Below, piece after piece: positions 1 through 9,117 of a stretch of 64,000 bases of DNA. Position 1 is the first letter of the stretch; every line of letters starts with the position of its first letter. The DNA lies in assembly GCA_023229575.1 (NCBI GenBank), contig JALNYZ010000005.1, forward strand, positions 62,001-126,000, read 5' to 3'. Under the pieces are notes generated by a model that was given only the letters and a program-made list of their open reading frames with translations, made no database searches and was not told where the DNA came from. The stretch comes from Prolixibacteraceae bacterium (lineage in GTDB: Bacteria > Bacteroidota > Bacteroidia > Bacteroidales > Prolixibacteraceae). Made by a program: the position numbers and the translations under genes.

Positions 1-693
1 ATCTTCATCCAAATAACCGATCAGATCGGCTCGGATGAGTTCAAAGGAACCATGCAGGTTCAGTTAAACCGTCCAGTTTTTAACGCTTCCTACCAGACCC
101 CAATTCTCAACATCAAAGACAATGATTTTGATGTACGGTATGTCGAGTTTCAGCCGCTGGAATTCAGTGAAACTTCCAATACCAATGCCCTTACCAATAT
201 TTTGGCCTATTATGCCTACATTATTCTTGGGTTTGATTACGATACTTTTTCCCCTATGGGAGGAAGCCCTTATTTTCAGCGGGCAAAGGATATTGTCAAC
301 AAATCTCAGAATTCAAGGGAAAAGGGATGGAGGGCCTTTGAAGGGAACAACAACCGGTTCTGGCTGGTGGATAACCTCACCAACAAGGCCTACAGCCCAT
401 TCCGGGACCTGATGTACCGATACCACCGGCTCGGATTGGATATGATGTCGGAAAAGCCTGATCTGGGCCGCGGCGAGATTGCCGATGCATTGAAAAATAT
501 GCAAAAGGTTTACAGGACCCGGCCCGATACCTACATTAACAGGATTTTTTTCGATGCCAAATCCGACGAGATTGTTAATATCTTTTCCAAAGGTTCAACC
601 GATGAGAAAAGCCGGATCATGACCATATTATCTGAATGCGATCCTGCCAATTCAGGGAAATATGAAGCGATTATGCAGCAGAAGGTGTTTTGA
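1..693 (+). CDS. DUF4835 / PorD-like protein, C-terminal part (5'-truncated by window edge)
   Basis: The frame is open from base 1 and ends at a TGA at 691-693, so this is the C-terminal ~230 residues of a longer protein; the ATG at 52 is only an internal Met. The sequence matches the DUF4835 family as I recognise it: a YVEFQPLEF segment, a Tyr-rich NILAYYAYIILGFDYDTF stretch, then GGSPYFQRA and the FFDAKSDEIVNIF tail. In Bacteroidota this family is called PorD and is linked to type IX secretion and gliding; it is usually exported and lies just upstream of recN, as here. The signal peptide would be outside the window. Family assignment is fairly confident; the exact role in secretion is from family knowledge only. 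Confidence 0.75.
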   Translation: MFIQITDQIGSDEFKGTMQVQLNRPVFNASYQTPILNIKDNDFDVRYVEFQPLEFSETSNTNALTNILAYYAYIILGFDYDTFSPMGGSPYFQRAKDIVNKSQNSREKGWRAFEGNNNRFWLVDNLTNKAYSPFRDLMYRYHRLGLDMMSEKPDLGRGEIADALKNMQKVYRTRPDTYINRIFFDAKSDEIVNIFSKGSTDEKSRIMTILSECDPANSGKYEAIMQQKVF

Positions 694-763
694 TTAGCTA
701 ATTTGATGATGAGAAGATGAGCGGATGAGCAGAGTCGTGCTGCAATGTTTTGTAATCCCGGTA

Positions 764-830
764 GGGATGACCAGTATTGTAGCCCTGGGTGGAGTCCCGC
801 AGGTGCGGGAGAACCCTGGGTATTCGGTTC
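764..830. repeat. REP-like palindromic element upstream of recN
   Basis: The element contains a perfect 6-bp hairpin, TCCCGC (795-800) with loop AGGT and GCGGGA (805-810). Direct copies of CCCTGGGT lie on both sides (783-790 and 814-821), and the related word GTAGGGATGA lies to the left. The style matches GC-rich palindromic repeats scattered in intergenic DNA of Bacteroidota. It falls in the non-coding stretch between porD and recN, after a short GATGAG word run at about 704-732. Confidence 0.5.
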
Positions 831-887
831 AAATTCAAATTAAGACACGATGCCGTTTGCGGCAAATTTGAAAAATTATTCGATTTC

Positions 888-2540
888 ATGTTAAGACGTT
901 TACAGATAAGAAATTATGCATTGATCAGGGAGCTGGATGTCGATTTTACCTCCGGGCTAACCATCATTACCGGCGAAACCGGCGCGGGCAAATCGATTCT
1001 GATTGGCGCATTGTCATTGATATTGGGTCAAAGGGCAGATACAACGGTCTTGAAGGACAAGGGGAACAAATGCATTGTGGAGGGTGTATTTGATGTAGAC
1101 GGATACGGATTGGAACCCCTGTTTTTAGAAAATGACCTCGACTACGACAAACAGGTGATCTTCAGAAGGGAGATTGCGGCCAATGGTAAATCCCGGGCTT
1201 TCGTCAATGACACCCCGGTGAATCTTAAGACATTGCAGGATATTGGCCTCAGATTGATTGATATCCATTCCCAGCACCAGAGCCTGGAACTCGGGAATCG
1301 GCTGTTCCAATTGATGGTGGTTGATTATTATGCGGGAAATTCAGCGCTTCTCAAAGCGTATCAGCATAAATACAAAGTGTACAAAGCGCTGCTTGCGGAG
1401 TTGACAACTGCAGAAGAAACGGCACAACTCATGCGGCAGGAGCTGGATTATTTTCAGTTTCAACTGGAACAGCTTTCCAACGCCAATCTCCAATCAGGCG
1501 AACAGGAGAAACTTGAACATGAACTTACCTTGCTTACCCATGCGGATGAGCTAAAAACAGCCTTTCTCTCAGTTGCAAACCTTTTGAGGGAGGAGGATGG
1601 GAATGCCTTGGTCAGGGTGAAAGAGTCTGTAAACATTCTGAACAGAATCCTTAAATTTTATCCGGAAGCAGCCGGCTTAATCGAAAGGGTGAATAGTATT
1701 TATTTGGAAATGAGTGATATAGCTGCTGAGGTAGCCTATTCCTCCGAAAAAATGGAAATTGATCCAGGCAGGATCGTTTATTTGAGCGAAAGGCTTGATC
1801 AACTCTATTCGCTACAACAAAAACACCATGTTTCCGGAGAGGAGGATTTGATCAAACTCAGGGATGATTTTGAATTGAAAGTGAGCAGCGTCTTTTCGAA
1901 TGACGAATCACTTTTGGCCCTTAAAAATTCCGTTAACGAAAAAGAAAATGAATTGTTGGAACTTGCCGAAAAGTTGACAAAGAACAGAAAATCTGTCACT
2001 GAACGGATGGGGCAGAAGGTTGAGGAGCAACTGTATCAGCTGGGGATGCTAAATTCCAAATTCTTGGTTGAAATATCTTCCGGCTTACCGCTCACACAGT
2101 GGGGCAGGGATGAGGCAAATTTTCTTTTTACGGCCAATAAGAACGGAGAACTCAATGAAATATCCAAAGTGGCTTCAGGTGGTGAACTCTCGAGGTTGAT
2201 GCTTTCCATCAAAGCGTTGATATCCAAATCCAAAGCATTGCCAACTATCCTTTTTGATGAAATTGATTCGGGAATTTCCGGCGAAACAGCGGATAAAATG
2301 GGTAATATCCTTAAGGAAATTTCACTGGATATGCAGGTCATTAATATTACCCATTTACCCCAGATTGCTGCAAAAGGGGATGTGCATTACCTTGTTTACA
2401 AAGAGGACACAGAACAAGAAACCATCACTCGTTTAAAGTTATTGTCCCGGGAAGACAGGGTCGATGAGGTTGCTAAAATGCTGAGCGGCGAAGTGATTAC
2501 AGAGGCTGCAAGGTTGAATGCGGAGGAGTTGCTCAAGTAG
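888..2540 (+). CDS. recN: DNA repair protein RecN
   Basis: SMC-like ATPase of double-strand break repair, 550 residues. An N-terminal ABC-type head carries Walker A GETGAGKS (residues 29-36) and the early LQIRNYALIRELDVDF strand typical of RecN. A long coiled-coil middle follows (about 160-390). The C-terminal half-head has the signature VASGGELSRLMLSIK, Walker B TILFDEIDSGISGE and an ITHLPQIAA segment. I chose the ATG at 888 rather than the in-frame ATG at 789, because RecN proteins begin at MLRRLQIRN and the upstream codons lie in a palindromic intergenic element. The gene follows porD in the same direction. Confidence 0.96.
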   Translation: MLRRLQIRNYALIRELDVDFTSGLTIITGETGAGKSILIGALSLILGQRADTTVLKDKGNKCIVEGVFDVDGYGLEPLFLENDLDYDKQVIFRREIAANGKSRAFVNDTPVNLKTLQDIGLRLIDIHSQHQSLELGNRLFQLMVVDYYAGNSALLKAYQHKYKVYKALLAELTTAEETAQLMRQELDYFQFQLEQLSNANLQSGEQEKLEHELTLLTHADELKTAFLSVANLLREEDGNALVRVKESVNILNRILKFYPEAAGLIERVNSIYLEMSDIAAEVAYSSEKMEIDPGRIVYLSERLDQLYSLQQKHHVSGEEDLIKLRDDFELKVSSVFSNDESLLALKNSVNEKENELLELAEKLTKNRKSVTERMGQKVEEQLYQLGMLNSKFLVEISSGLPLTQWGRDEANFLFTANKNGELNEISKVASGGELSRLMLSIKALISKSKALPTILFDEIDSGISGETADKMGNILKEISLDMQVINITHLPQIAAKGDVHYLVYKEDTEQETITRLKLLSREDRVDEVAKMLSGEVITEAARLNAEELLK

Positions 2541-2544
2541 TGGG

Positions 2545-2735
2545 TAGTGCCTAAAGTATTTAAAGTGCCTAAAATGCCTAAAGTTAATCTTGCAGGTACC
2601 CCATTTCTTAACGCCAATCAGAAAAATTGAAACTGAAAAATCAAAAACACGTATGATAAACTCAATGAATAGATCAAACGTCTACATCAACTTTAGACAC
2701 TTTAAATACTCTAGACACTTTAGGCACTTTCTACC
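2545..2735. repeat. Word-repeat inverted repeat between recN and fabI
   Basis: Left arm 2545-2585 is built from copies of GTGCCTAAA, GTATTTAAA and ATGCCTAAA. Right arm 2690-2735 carries the complementary words TTTAGACAC, TTTAAATAC and TTTAGGCAC. The arms pair over about 40 nt with a few mismatches and one slipped word, and about 105 nt separate them. This explains most of the 256-nt gap between recN and fabI. Both neighbours are on the plus strand, so it is not needed as a convergent terminator. Confidence 0.75.
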
Positions 2736-2796
2736 TAAAGTCATCAACTTATCAATTCATTAAATCATATTAGAACATTAATTTACATCTACAAGC

Positions 2797-3651
2797 ATGT
2801 CTTACAATTTGTTAAAAGGGAAAAGAGGAATTATTTTCGGTGCTCTGAACGAGCATTCCATTGCCTGGAAAGTGGCCGAACGGGCCTATGAGGAAGGTGC
2901 AATTTTTACATTGACCAATGTGCCGATTGCACTCCGAATGGGCGATACCCAGCTTCTGGCCGAAAAATGCAATACAGAAGTAATTCCAGCAGATGCTGTT
3001 AATCTGGAGGATTTGGAACATTTGATTATCAGATCAATGGAAGTACTGGGTGGAAAACTGGACTTTATTCTCCATTCCATCGGCATGTCGCCCAATGTGC
3101 GCAAAGGAAGGCACTACAGTGACCTGGATTATGACTTCCTTGCCAAAACGCTGGATGTTTCGGCGCTCTCTTTCCACAAGGTTCTTCAGACAGCCCGTAA
3201 ACTGGATGCTTTAAACGAGTGGTCTTCTGTGCTGGCCCTCTCTTATGTTGCTGCACAGCGTACTTTTTACGGCTACAACGACATGGCTGATGCCAAATCA
3301 TTGCTCGAATCGATCGCCCGTAGTTTCGGCTACATCTATGGACGTGAGCGAAATGTCAGGATCAATACTATCTCCCAATCCCCAACACCAACCACAGCAG
3401 GTAACGGGATTAAGATGTTCGACAGTTTGCTTGATTTTTCCGAGAGGATGTCGCCACTGGGCAATGCCACCGCCGACGAATGTGCCGATTACTGTATTGT
3501 GATGTTCTCGGATCTTACAAAAAAGGTCACCATGCAGAATCTTTTCCACGATGGGGGTTTCTCTTCAATGGGTATGAGCCTGCGTGCCATGGAACAGTAC
3601 AACAAGGGGAATTGTGATGAGGAGGTGGATCCGGATCACAAATACGATTAA
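2797..3651 (+). CDS. fabI: Enoyl-[acyl-carrier-protein] reductase (NADH), FabI type
   Basis: Last reductive step of the type II fatty-acid elongation cycle, 284 residues. The Rossmann start KGKRGIIFGALNEHSIAWKV gives the FabI-type dinucleotide loop. The active-site pair Tyr150/Tyr160 and Lys167 appears as LSYVAAQRTFYGYNDMADAK, matching the classic FabI spacing (Tyr-X6-Lys). The HSIGMSPN and ISQSPTPTTAG segments also fit. The protein carries an acidic tail (NKGNCDEEVDPDHKYD), common in Bacteroidota FabI. The cytosolic gene faces the helicase gene across a strong terminator hairpin. Confidence 0.96.
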   Translation: MSYNLLKGKRGIIFGALNEHSIAWKVAERAYEEGAIFTLTNVPIALRMGDTQLLAEKCNTEVIPADAVNLEDLEHLIIRSMEVLGGKLDFILHSIGMSPNVRKGRHYSDLDYDFLAKTLDVSALSFHKVLQTARKLDALNEWSSVLALSYVAAQRTFYGYNDMADAKSLLESIARSFGYIYGRERNVRINTISQSPTPTTAGNGIKMFDSLLDFSERMSPLGNATADECADYCIVMFSDLTKKVTMQNLFHDGGFSSMGMSLRAMEQYNKGNCDEEVDPDHKYD

Positions 3652-3671
3652 GAAGGATAAAGGATAAAGTT

Positions 3672-3730
3672 AAAAGGATAAAGTAAGAACGCCGCGATCA
3701 AAATCGTGGCGTTCTTACTTTATCCCTTTT
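3672..3730. terminator. Bidirectional terminator hairpin between fabI and the DEAD-box helicase gene
   Basis: Left arm 3672-3698 and right arm 3703-3730 pair over about 27 bp around the loop CAAA, with one wobble and one single-base bulge. The core is AGAACGCCGCGAT against ATCGTGGCGTTCT. A run of T follows on the plus strand and a run of A precedes the hairpin, so it can terminate both convergent genes. The left flank repeats the word AAGGATAAA three times (3653-3683), the same tandem-word style seen at other junctions. Confidence 0.88.
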
Positions 3731-3737
3731 TACTTTT

Positions 3738-5009
3738 TTAGGAGCGGCTTTTGCTGAACAAGATCTTTGGTGTTCTGTTAGTAACAACCGCCATTTTTGC
3801 CTCCACCGGTTTGGGCCTGGCGTGACCCGAATTTCCCCTGCCTTGTTGTTGTACGGGTTTGACGGCATTGTGATCCATCAATGGGTAAAGAGGATTCTCT
3901 GCTACCGGAACCTTTTTGTTGATAAGCTTCTCAATATCCCTCAGGTACTCCTTCTCCGTAGCATCGCAAAAGGAATAAGCCGTGCCTTCTGCTCCGGCAC
4001 GCCCGGTTCTTCCAATGCGGTGTACGTAGGTTTCTGGAATGTTTGGAATTTCGTAATTGACCACATATTCCAGGTCATCGACATCAATGCCCCGTGCAGC
4101 GATATCTGTCGCGACCAGTACCCTGGTGGATTGCTCCTTGAAATTTGAAAGGGCACGCTGACGGGCACTTTGGGCCTTGTTTCCATGGATGGCTTCTGCC
4201 GAAATATTATGCTTTAGAAGTGTTTTAACTACGAGATTGGCTCCGTGTTTTGTCCGGGTAAACACCAATGCGGTTTTAATCTTTTGATCTTTAAGGATCT
4301 CCAACAACAAGGCGCTTTTATTCCCCTTGTCAACAAAAAAGACCGACTGCTGGATGATATCAACAGTCGAAGAGTCTGGTGTAACAGAGACTTTTACAGG
4401 ATTATGCAATATCGTATTGGCAAGTCTGACAATCTCCGGTGGCATGGTTGCGGAAAAGAACAACGATTGCCTGCTTTTTGGAAGGGCGGTGAGCAATTTT
4501 TTTACATCGTGGATAAATCCCATGTCCAGCATCCGGTCGGCTTCATCCAGGACGAAGATTTCAACATCCCTCAAGGTGAGAAACCCCTGGTTCATCAAGT
4601 CCAACAGCCGGCCCGGCGTTGCAACAACAATGTCTACACCCTTACGCAAGGCTGCAGTTTGCGGATTTTGGTTGACTCCTCCAAAAAGAACCGTGCAGGT
4701 CAATCCGGTATGCCGGCCATAAGCCTTAAAACTCTCTTCAATCTGGATGGCCAACTCCCTGGTCGGTGTAACAACCAGACTTCGGATCTTTTTCTTGTTT
4801 CCGAATGTCTTGGTTGAACTGAGCAATTGTAAGATCGGAATGGCAAATGCAGCGGTTTTTCCGGTTCCGGTCTGCGCGCATCCGAGCAGGTCTGTGCCCT
4901 GTAAAACGATTGGAATGGCTTCTGCCTGAATGGGGGTTGGAGTCGTGTAACCCTCCTCTTCTACTGCTTTTAAAATGGGTTCTATGATGTTCAATGAACG
5001 AAATAACAT
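3738..5009 (-). CDS. DEAD-box ATP-dependent RNA helicase, RhlE-like
   Basis: 423 residues with all helicase motifs in order: Q motif TPTPIQAEAIPI (24-35), motif I AQTGTGKT (45-52), PTRELAIQ, TPGR, DEAD (155-158), SAT, RGID and HRIGRTGR. The Arg/Lys/Gln-rich tail (QQQGRGNSGHARPKP and onward) is typical of RhlE-like enzymes that remodel rRNA and mRNA structure. It is convergent with fabI and 50 bp downstream of cysH on the same strand. The family is certain; the subfamily name is less so. Confidence 0.94.
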   Translation of the reverse strand: MLFRSLNIIEPILKAVEEEGYTTPTPIQAEAIPIVLQGTDLLGCAQTGTGKTAAFAIPILQLLSSTKTFGNKKKIRSLVVTPTRELAIQIEESFKAYGRHTGLTCTVLFGGVNQNPQTAALRKGVDIVVATPGRLLDLMNQGFLTLRDVEIFVLDEADRMLDMGFIHDVKKLLTALPKSRQSLFFSATMPPEIVRLANTILHNPVKVSVTPDSSTVDIIQQSVFFVDKGNKSALLLEILKDQKIKTALVFTRTKHGANLVVKTLLKHNISAEAIHGNKAQSARQRALSNFKEQSTRVLVATDIAARGIDVDDLEYVVNYEIPNIPETYVHRIGRTGRAGAEGTAYSFCDATEKEYLRDIEKLINKKVPVAENPLYPLMDHNAVKPVQQQGRGNSGHARPKPVEAKMAVVTNRTPKILFSKSRS

Positions 5010-5059
5010 ATTCTTTGCAACTAATTTAATTGGTGCAAAGGTAGTTGAAATAAGTGGGA

Positions 5060-5761
5060 TTACCTTTTATGCAACCCACACTCCTTCGTATCAGGATTTT
5101 CCCACCACCAGCGGCCGGCCCTGAGATCCTCTCCCGGTAGGATGGCCCTGGTGCAGGGCTGACAGCCAATACTTGGAAAACCCTTGTCGTGAAGTGGGTT
5201 GTAGGGGATTTTGTGCTCTTTGATGTAGCTTTTGACCTGCTCTTCGCTCCAGTCGATCAGCGGGTTTAGTTTTATCAGGCCATTGTTTTCATCCCATTCA
5301 ATGGGCTGCATTTCAGCCCTCGTAACGGATTGGTCCCTCCTTAATCCACATATCCAGACATCCAATCCTGCGAAAGCCCTTTTCAGTGGCTCGATCTTCC
5401 GGATACGGCAGCAGGTTTTTCGATCCTCCACGGAGTTGTAAAAGAGATTGATCCCTTTTGCATGCACCATTTCTTCCACCTGTATGGCATCCGGAAAGTA
5501 AACCTGTGTCTGTATCCCATATTTTTGATTGGTGCGGTGAATCAGATCGTAGGTCTCCGGAAATAACCTGCCTGTGTCGAGCGTGAAAATTTTAGCATTT
5601 TTGTCGATGGAACAGACCATTTCGGTCAACACCTGGTCTTCAAGCCCCAGACTGGTGGACAGGGCTATTTTTCCCTTGTATCCGGTTAAAAAATAGGAAA
5701 GCAAACCGATTGCATCTGAACCGGCAAGTTTTTGATTGAGTGCAGCTATTTTGTCTCTCAT
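5060..5761 (-). CDS. cysH: Assimilatory adenylyl-sulfate (APS) reductase, iron-sulfur type
   Basis: Reduces APS to sulfite with thioredoxin, 233 residues. The PP-loop region is ALSTSLGLEDQVL. The iron-sulfur cysteines are visible as the pair in TCCRIRK (about 117) and as CQPC (about 200), with the redox-active C-terminal ECGLHKR. This CC...CxxC pattern marks [4Fe-4S] APS reductases and is absent from E. coli-type PAPS reductase. It fits the cysDN genes at 24147-26468, which lack a CysC kinase domain. It is separated from the other cys genes by the Pho island. Confidence 0.93.
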   Translation of the reverse strand: MRDKIAALNQKLAGSDAIGLLSYFLTGYKGKIALSTSLGLEDQVLTEMVCSIDKNAKIFTLDTGRLFPETYDLIHRTNQKYGIQTQVYFPDAIQVEEMVHAKGINLFYNSVEDRKTCCRIRKIEPLKRAFAGLDVWICGLRRDQSVTRAEMQPIEWDENNGLIKLNPLIDWSEEQVKSYIKEHKIPYNPLHDKGFPSIGCQPCTRAILPGEDLRAGRWWWENPDTKECGLHKR

Positions 5762-5840
5762 GAAAATGTTTTCAAAATTTGAAAGGATTTCAAAATAACC
5801 AAAATTATTTCACTCTTTGAAGCAACGACTCCATTAAAAA

Positions 5841-7616
5841 TTATTTAGGCAGCGAGAAGATAAATTCCAAGCCGCCTCCCTCGCGTAGTCGGGTCGAAAT
5901 ATCACCATTGAAACTGAGTACGGCATTTTTGACAATGGCCAGTCCTAGTCCTGTACCACCCTGTTTGCGTGAGCGCCCCGAATCAACCCTGTAGAACCGC
6001 TCAAATAGTCTCGGGATGTGTTCCTCGTCCACCCCCGGGCCATTGTCGGCATAGGAGAAGAAATAGAAGGAGGCATCTTCATGGTACTTGGAGATCCAAA
6101 TGGTGATTTTTTCTCCGCCATAGATCACTGAGTTTTCGATCAGATTTCTGAAAATGGAGAATATGAGCGAATAATTGGCATTGACCACCAAGTTTGGTCC
6201 GATGTTGTCCTCAACAGTGATCGATTTATTATTCAATTGATCCTGCATACTCTCAACAGCCTCTTCGATGGCTTTTCTTACCTGGATTTTCCCGCGAATG
6301 TACAGGTCTGAATACTCTTCGATTTTATTTAGCATGGCAATGTCATTCACCAGTTGGGTCAATCTTTCCGATTGAACATAAGCTTTCCTAATGAAGTAGT
6401 GCTGTTTGCTTTGGTCCAATGAAGGGTTGTTGAGCACGGTTTCGAGGTAGCCTTTCACAGAAGAGATAGGTGTTTTGAGCTCATGGGAGATGTTGGAGGT
6501 AATTTGTTGCTTCATGATGCTCCTTTTTACCTGCTCGGTCTGATCGGCAATGAGGATTTCGAAACTCTTATCAGGGAATATAATACACTGAATGGTAAAG
6601 TGGTAGCTGTTTTTCTGAACTGTAAATTGCATTCTTGCTAGCTCCTGCAGCTGGGATGTTTCGCTCTCTGCAAAGGTTTTATCCAGAAAACTATTAATAT
6701 CTGCAAAGGCTTTTGATTTGAAGATTTTCTCGGTAGAAGTGGTTGTCTCTTCCGAAATGATATTTAGGTAGATGATAAAATGGCTGTTGTTAAGGATCGC
6801 CTTCTTTGCGCGGGAGAAGAATGCAACACCTTCTTTCAGTACATACAGATGACTAACCAGTTTCTCTTTTTCCAGTAACAGTTCACTCTTGGTCTTGTTA
6901 AGTTGGCGATACAACTGAATGATTTCCTGGCTGATAGATCCCAGTTCATCGTTGGGGAATTCTATGTTCTCATCAAATTCGGTAGCTTCATTTCTTCTGA
7001 CTTTTACAGCAAAATCCTTCAACTTGGTGATCGAATCGCCCAAAAGGTTGCCTATGTAACGAAGGAGAAACCCGAAAATCACAAAGAGCAGGATAAAAAA
7101 TGGGATAAATACACGGTCGGCCCTCAGAAATTCTTTTATTCGGACATCGTAAACAACAGCAGCTCTGATTATCAGATTGTTATAACTTTTGGCATAGTAA
7201 AAATATTCTCTGTTGGTGGTGGCAGAATGACGGATATTCTCGCCGAACTCCTCAAAAATGGCTTTTTGAAACTCCGGCCTACTCTGATGGTTTTCCATGT
7301 GGACATAGTCCGAAACGCTGTTGTCGTACAATACGATTCCGGCCTTGTTAATCACTGTAATCCTTACTTTATCAGGAGGAATCATGATTTTAAGGCTATC
7401 CAGCTTTGAATAGTTTTTCTCTTTTTCAAGGGAATAATTTTCCAGAAAGCGATTGGTTAGATCTGTATAATCATTGAGGGAAGTTCGGAGCTCCGCTGTC
7501 CTGAAATACTGCTCCCTTTTGTTTTGATATAAAACGATGGAGAGGGTAAATATGGTGAATAGCAGGGAATAGTAAGCAAAGAGCTTCCATTTAATGGAAT
7601 GGTACTTAAAAATCAT
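5841..7616 (-). CDS. phoR: PhoR-like sensor histidine kinase of phosphate regulation
   Basis: 591 residues. Two transmembrane segments (about 11-30 and 168-188) bracket a ~135-residue extracytoplasmic sensor. A HAMP-like linker, a PAS-like region (about 255-360) and the HisKA domain follow, with phosphoacceptor His378 in NISHELKTPISSVKGY. The catalytic domain shows the N box FRNLIENSV, the G1 box DNGPGVDEEHIPRLFERFYR and the G2 box GGTGLGLAIVKNAV. It lies 18 bp downstream of phoB at the 3' end of the pst-pho cluster, so I read it as PhoR. That name comes from context; the sensor fold alone does not prove it. Confidence 0.9.
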   Translation of the reverse strand: MIFKYHSIKWKLFAYYSLLFTIFTLSIVLYQNKREQYFRTAELRTSLNDYTDLTNRFLENYSLEKEKNYSKLDSLKIMIPPDKVRITVINKAGIVLYDNSVSDYVHMENHQSRPEFQKAIFEEFGENIRHSATTNREYFYYAKSYNNLIIRAAVVYDVRIKEFLRADRVFIPFFILLFVIFGFLLRYIGNLLGDSITKLKDFAVKVRRNEATEFDENIEFPNDELGSISQEIIQLYRQLNKTKSELLLEKEKLVSHLYVLKEGVAFFSRAKKAILNNSHFIIYLNIISEETTTSTEKIFKSKAFADINSFLDKTFAESETSQLQELARMQFTVQKNSYHFTIQCIIFPDKSFEILIADQTEQVKRSIMKQQITSNISHELKTPISSVKGYLETVLNNPSLDQSKQHYFIRKAYVQSERLTQLVNDIAMLNKIEEYSDLYIRGKIQVRKAIEEAVESMQDQLNNKSITVEDNIGPNLVVNANYSLIFSIFRNLIENSVIYGGEKITIWISKYHEDASFYFFSYADNGPGVDEEHIPRLFERFYRVDSGRSRKQGGTGLGLAIVKNAVLSFNGDISTRLREGGGLEFIFSLPK

Positions 7617-7634
7617 ATTGTTCGTATTTATAAT

Positions 7635-8330
7635 TTAAATTTCGAAGTAATAACCAAAACCTGGTTTGTTGCGAATGTAGGAACCGGCAGCTTCCATTTT
7701 CTTCCTCAGCCTGGTCATATTGACATCCACCGTGCGATCCGTGACAATCACATCGCTTTCCCATATCCGGTTAAGGATTTCTTCACGGGAATAGATCTTT
7801 CCGGGAGACTTGCCAAGAAGAAAAAGAATGTCAAACTCTTTTCTGGAAAGATCAATTTTCTGTTTTCCGATGTAAAGTCGCTTACTCTCCAGGTCCAGGA
7901 TTAACTCGCCCAATTGAAGCGAGGTTGCCGCTGCGTTTGAAGATGATTTGTTTCCCCTTTTTAATACAGCTTTGACGCGCGCCTCCAACTCCTTGATGGA
8001 AAAAGGTTTGGTAATGTAATCATCTGCTCCGATATTGAAACCTGTCAGCAGGTCATTTTCAGTGGTCCGTGCCGTCAGAAAGATAATTGAAACGTTGAGC
8101 TGTAACTCTTTTCTGATTTTTTGGGCAAGATTGTATCCTGACATTTTCCCCATCATTACATCCAGAAGTATCAAATCATAACGTGACAGGTCTTTTCTGA
8201 GGGCCTCTTCAGCAGAAAAACAAGAATCTACGGTATATCCCTCATTTTCGAGGTTGAACTTAAGTATCTCATTGATATCCTCCTCATCTTCTACTACCAA
8301 TAGCCGAAAAGTCTCCTTCATTGTTTTCAT
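7635..8330 (-). CDS. phoB: PhoB-like response regulator (OmpR/PhoB family)
   Basis: About 231 residues. The receiver domain has the acidic pair VEDEED, phospho-acceptor Asp57 in LLDVMMGKMSG, a Thr in LTART and Lys in ITKPFS. The C-terminal winged helix includes LSRKEFDILFLL and VTDRTVDVNMTRLRKKM. It is the expected DNA-binding activator for the TGTAACA boxes of this island. I start at the ATG at 8328-8330 (MKTMKETF), because an upstream in-frame ATG at 8360 lies inside the arm of an inverted repeat and would add only repeat-coded residues. The ATG at 8321 is also possible. Confidence 0.92.
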   Translation of the reverse strand: MKTMKETFRLLVVEDEEDINEILKFNLENEGYTVDSCFSAEEALRKDLSRYDLILLDVMMGKMSGYNLAQKIRKELQLNVSIIFLTARTTENDLLTGFNIGADDYITKPFSIKELEARVKAVLKRGNKSSSNAAATSLQLGELILDLESKRLYIGKQKIDLSRKEFDILFLLGKSPGKIYSREEILNRIWESDVIVTDRTVDVNMTRLRKKMEAAGSYIRNKPGFGYYFEI

Positions 8331-8340
8331 ATTAAGTAGT

Positions 8341-8428
8341 TGACAATTGAAAACGGACAATTGACAATGATATGTAATTCTTCATTCAGTAATGTATGTC
8401 ATTGTCAATTTTCAACTGTCAATTGTCA
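8341..8428. repeat. Word-repeat inverted repeat overlapping the end of phoU
   Basis: Left arm 8341-8370 and right arm 8399-8428 are each 30 nt and pair at about 24 positions; both are made of the words GACAATTGA and GACAATGA. The right arm covers the last codons and the stop of phoU (Asn-Asp-Asn-stop), and the left arm ends about 10 nt before the phoB start. As RNA it would form a long hairpin between phoU and phoB, which could cut read-through or stabilise upstream mRNA. Confidence 0.75.
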
Positions 8429-9117
8429 TTTCTTTTTTTGTGCTTGATAATCTCCCCATCAACAACAAAACTGATTGCTTCGGCAATGTTTGTTGAATAA
8501 CTCGCCACTCTTTCAAATAGATTTATGATAATCAGTATGTTGGCTGATACTTCCACCACGTCAGGCTGATGCAGCATCTCCTTGAATATCTTCGAAATGA
8601 TCTTTTTACAATCAATGTCTATTTTATCTGCCTTGTCGAGAATTTTGTCAGCAAAAGTGATATCCAGTGAACTGATCAAGGAAAGTACATCGGCAAACAG
8701 TTCCAATGTTTTTGAGCCAATATTATCAAGGCCAAGCTCATCCACCAAATGGGGATAATCCAGTAAAGTCCCTATCCTTTTGGCAATATTTACCGCGTGG
8801 TCCCCGATTCTTTCAAGATCATTGTTGATTTTGAGGGACGACATGATGTACCTGAGGTCGGAGGCAACCGGATGCTGCAACGCAAAGATTTTCTGACAGA
8901 GCTTATCAATCTTGGTGTCTAAATTGTTGATCTCTGCGTCATTGTCAATGATCTTTTTTACAAGTTGAAGATCGCCGGTATTCATCGCAGCGACAACATC
9001 AATCAGTTGCCGGTTTACCTGCACACTCATTTGAAATACCCTGTCGCGAAGTTTATCGAGTTCAGAATCGAATATCCTATAATTTTCCATGTTTAAAAGT
9101 ATAAATTGTTTCTGCAT
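8419..9117 (-). CDS. phoU: PhoU phosphate-signalling regulator
   Basis: 232 residues, all helical, with two PhoU repeats: FDSELDKLRDRVFQMSVQV, then DLRYIMSSLKINNDLERIGDHAVNIAKR, and a second metal-type motif near NLFERVASYSTNIAEAI. PhoU links Pst transporter activity to PhoR and keeps the regulon off when phosphate is plentiful. The start overlaps the pstB stop as TGATG at 9115-9119, arguing for translational coupling; an internal ATG at 9090 (MENYRIFD) is an alternative. The C-terminal codons run into an inverted repeat. Confidence 0.95.
   Translation of the reverse strand: MQKQFILLNMENYRIFDSELDKLRDRVFQMSVQVNRQLIDVVAAMNTGDLQLVKKIIDNDAEINNLDTKIDKLCQKIFALQHPVASDLRYIMSSLKINNDLERIGDHAVNIAKRIGTLLDYPHLVDELGLDNIGSKTLELFADVLSLISSLDITFADKILDKADKIDIDCKKIISKIFKEMLHQPDVVEVSANILIIINLFERVASYSTNIAEAISFVVDGEIIKHKKRNDN

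Noticed and set aside
789..887. Longer N-terminus for RecN
   Set aside because: The added residues are coded by a palindromic intergenic repeat and RecN proteins start at MLRRLQIRN.
4245..4817. 190-codon frame opposite the DEAD-box helicase
   Set aside because: Antisense to a gene with a complete set of helicase motifs; no independent support.
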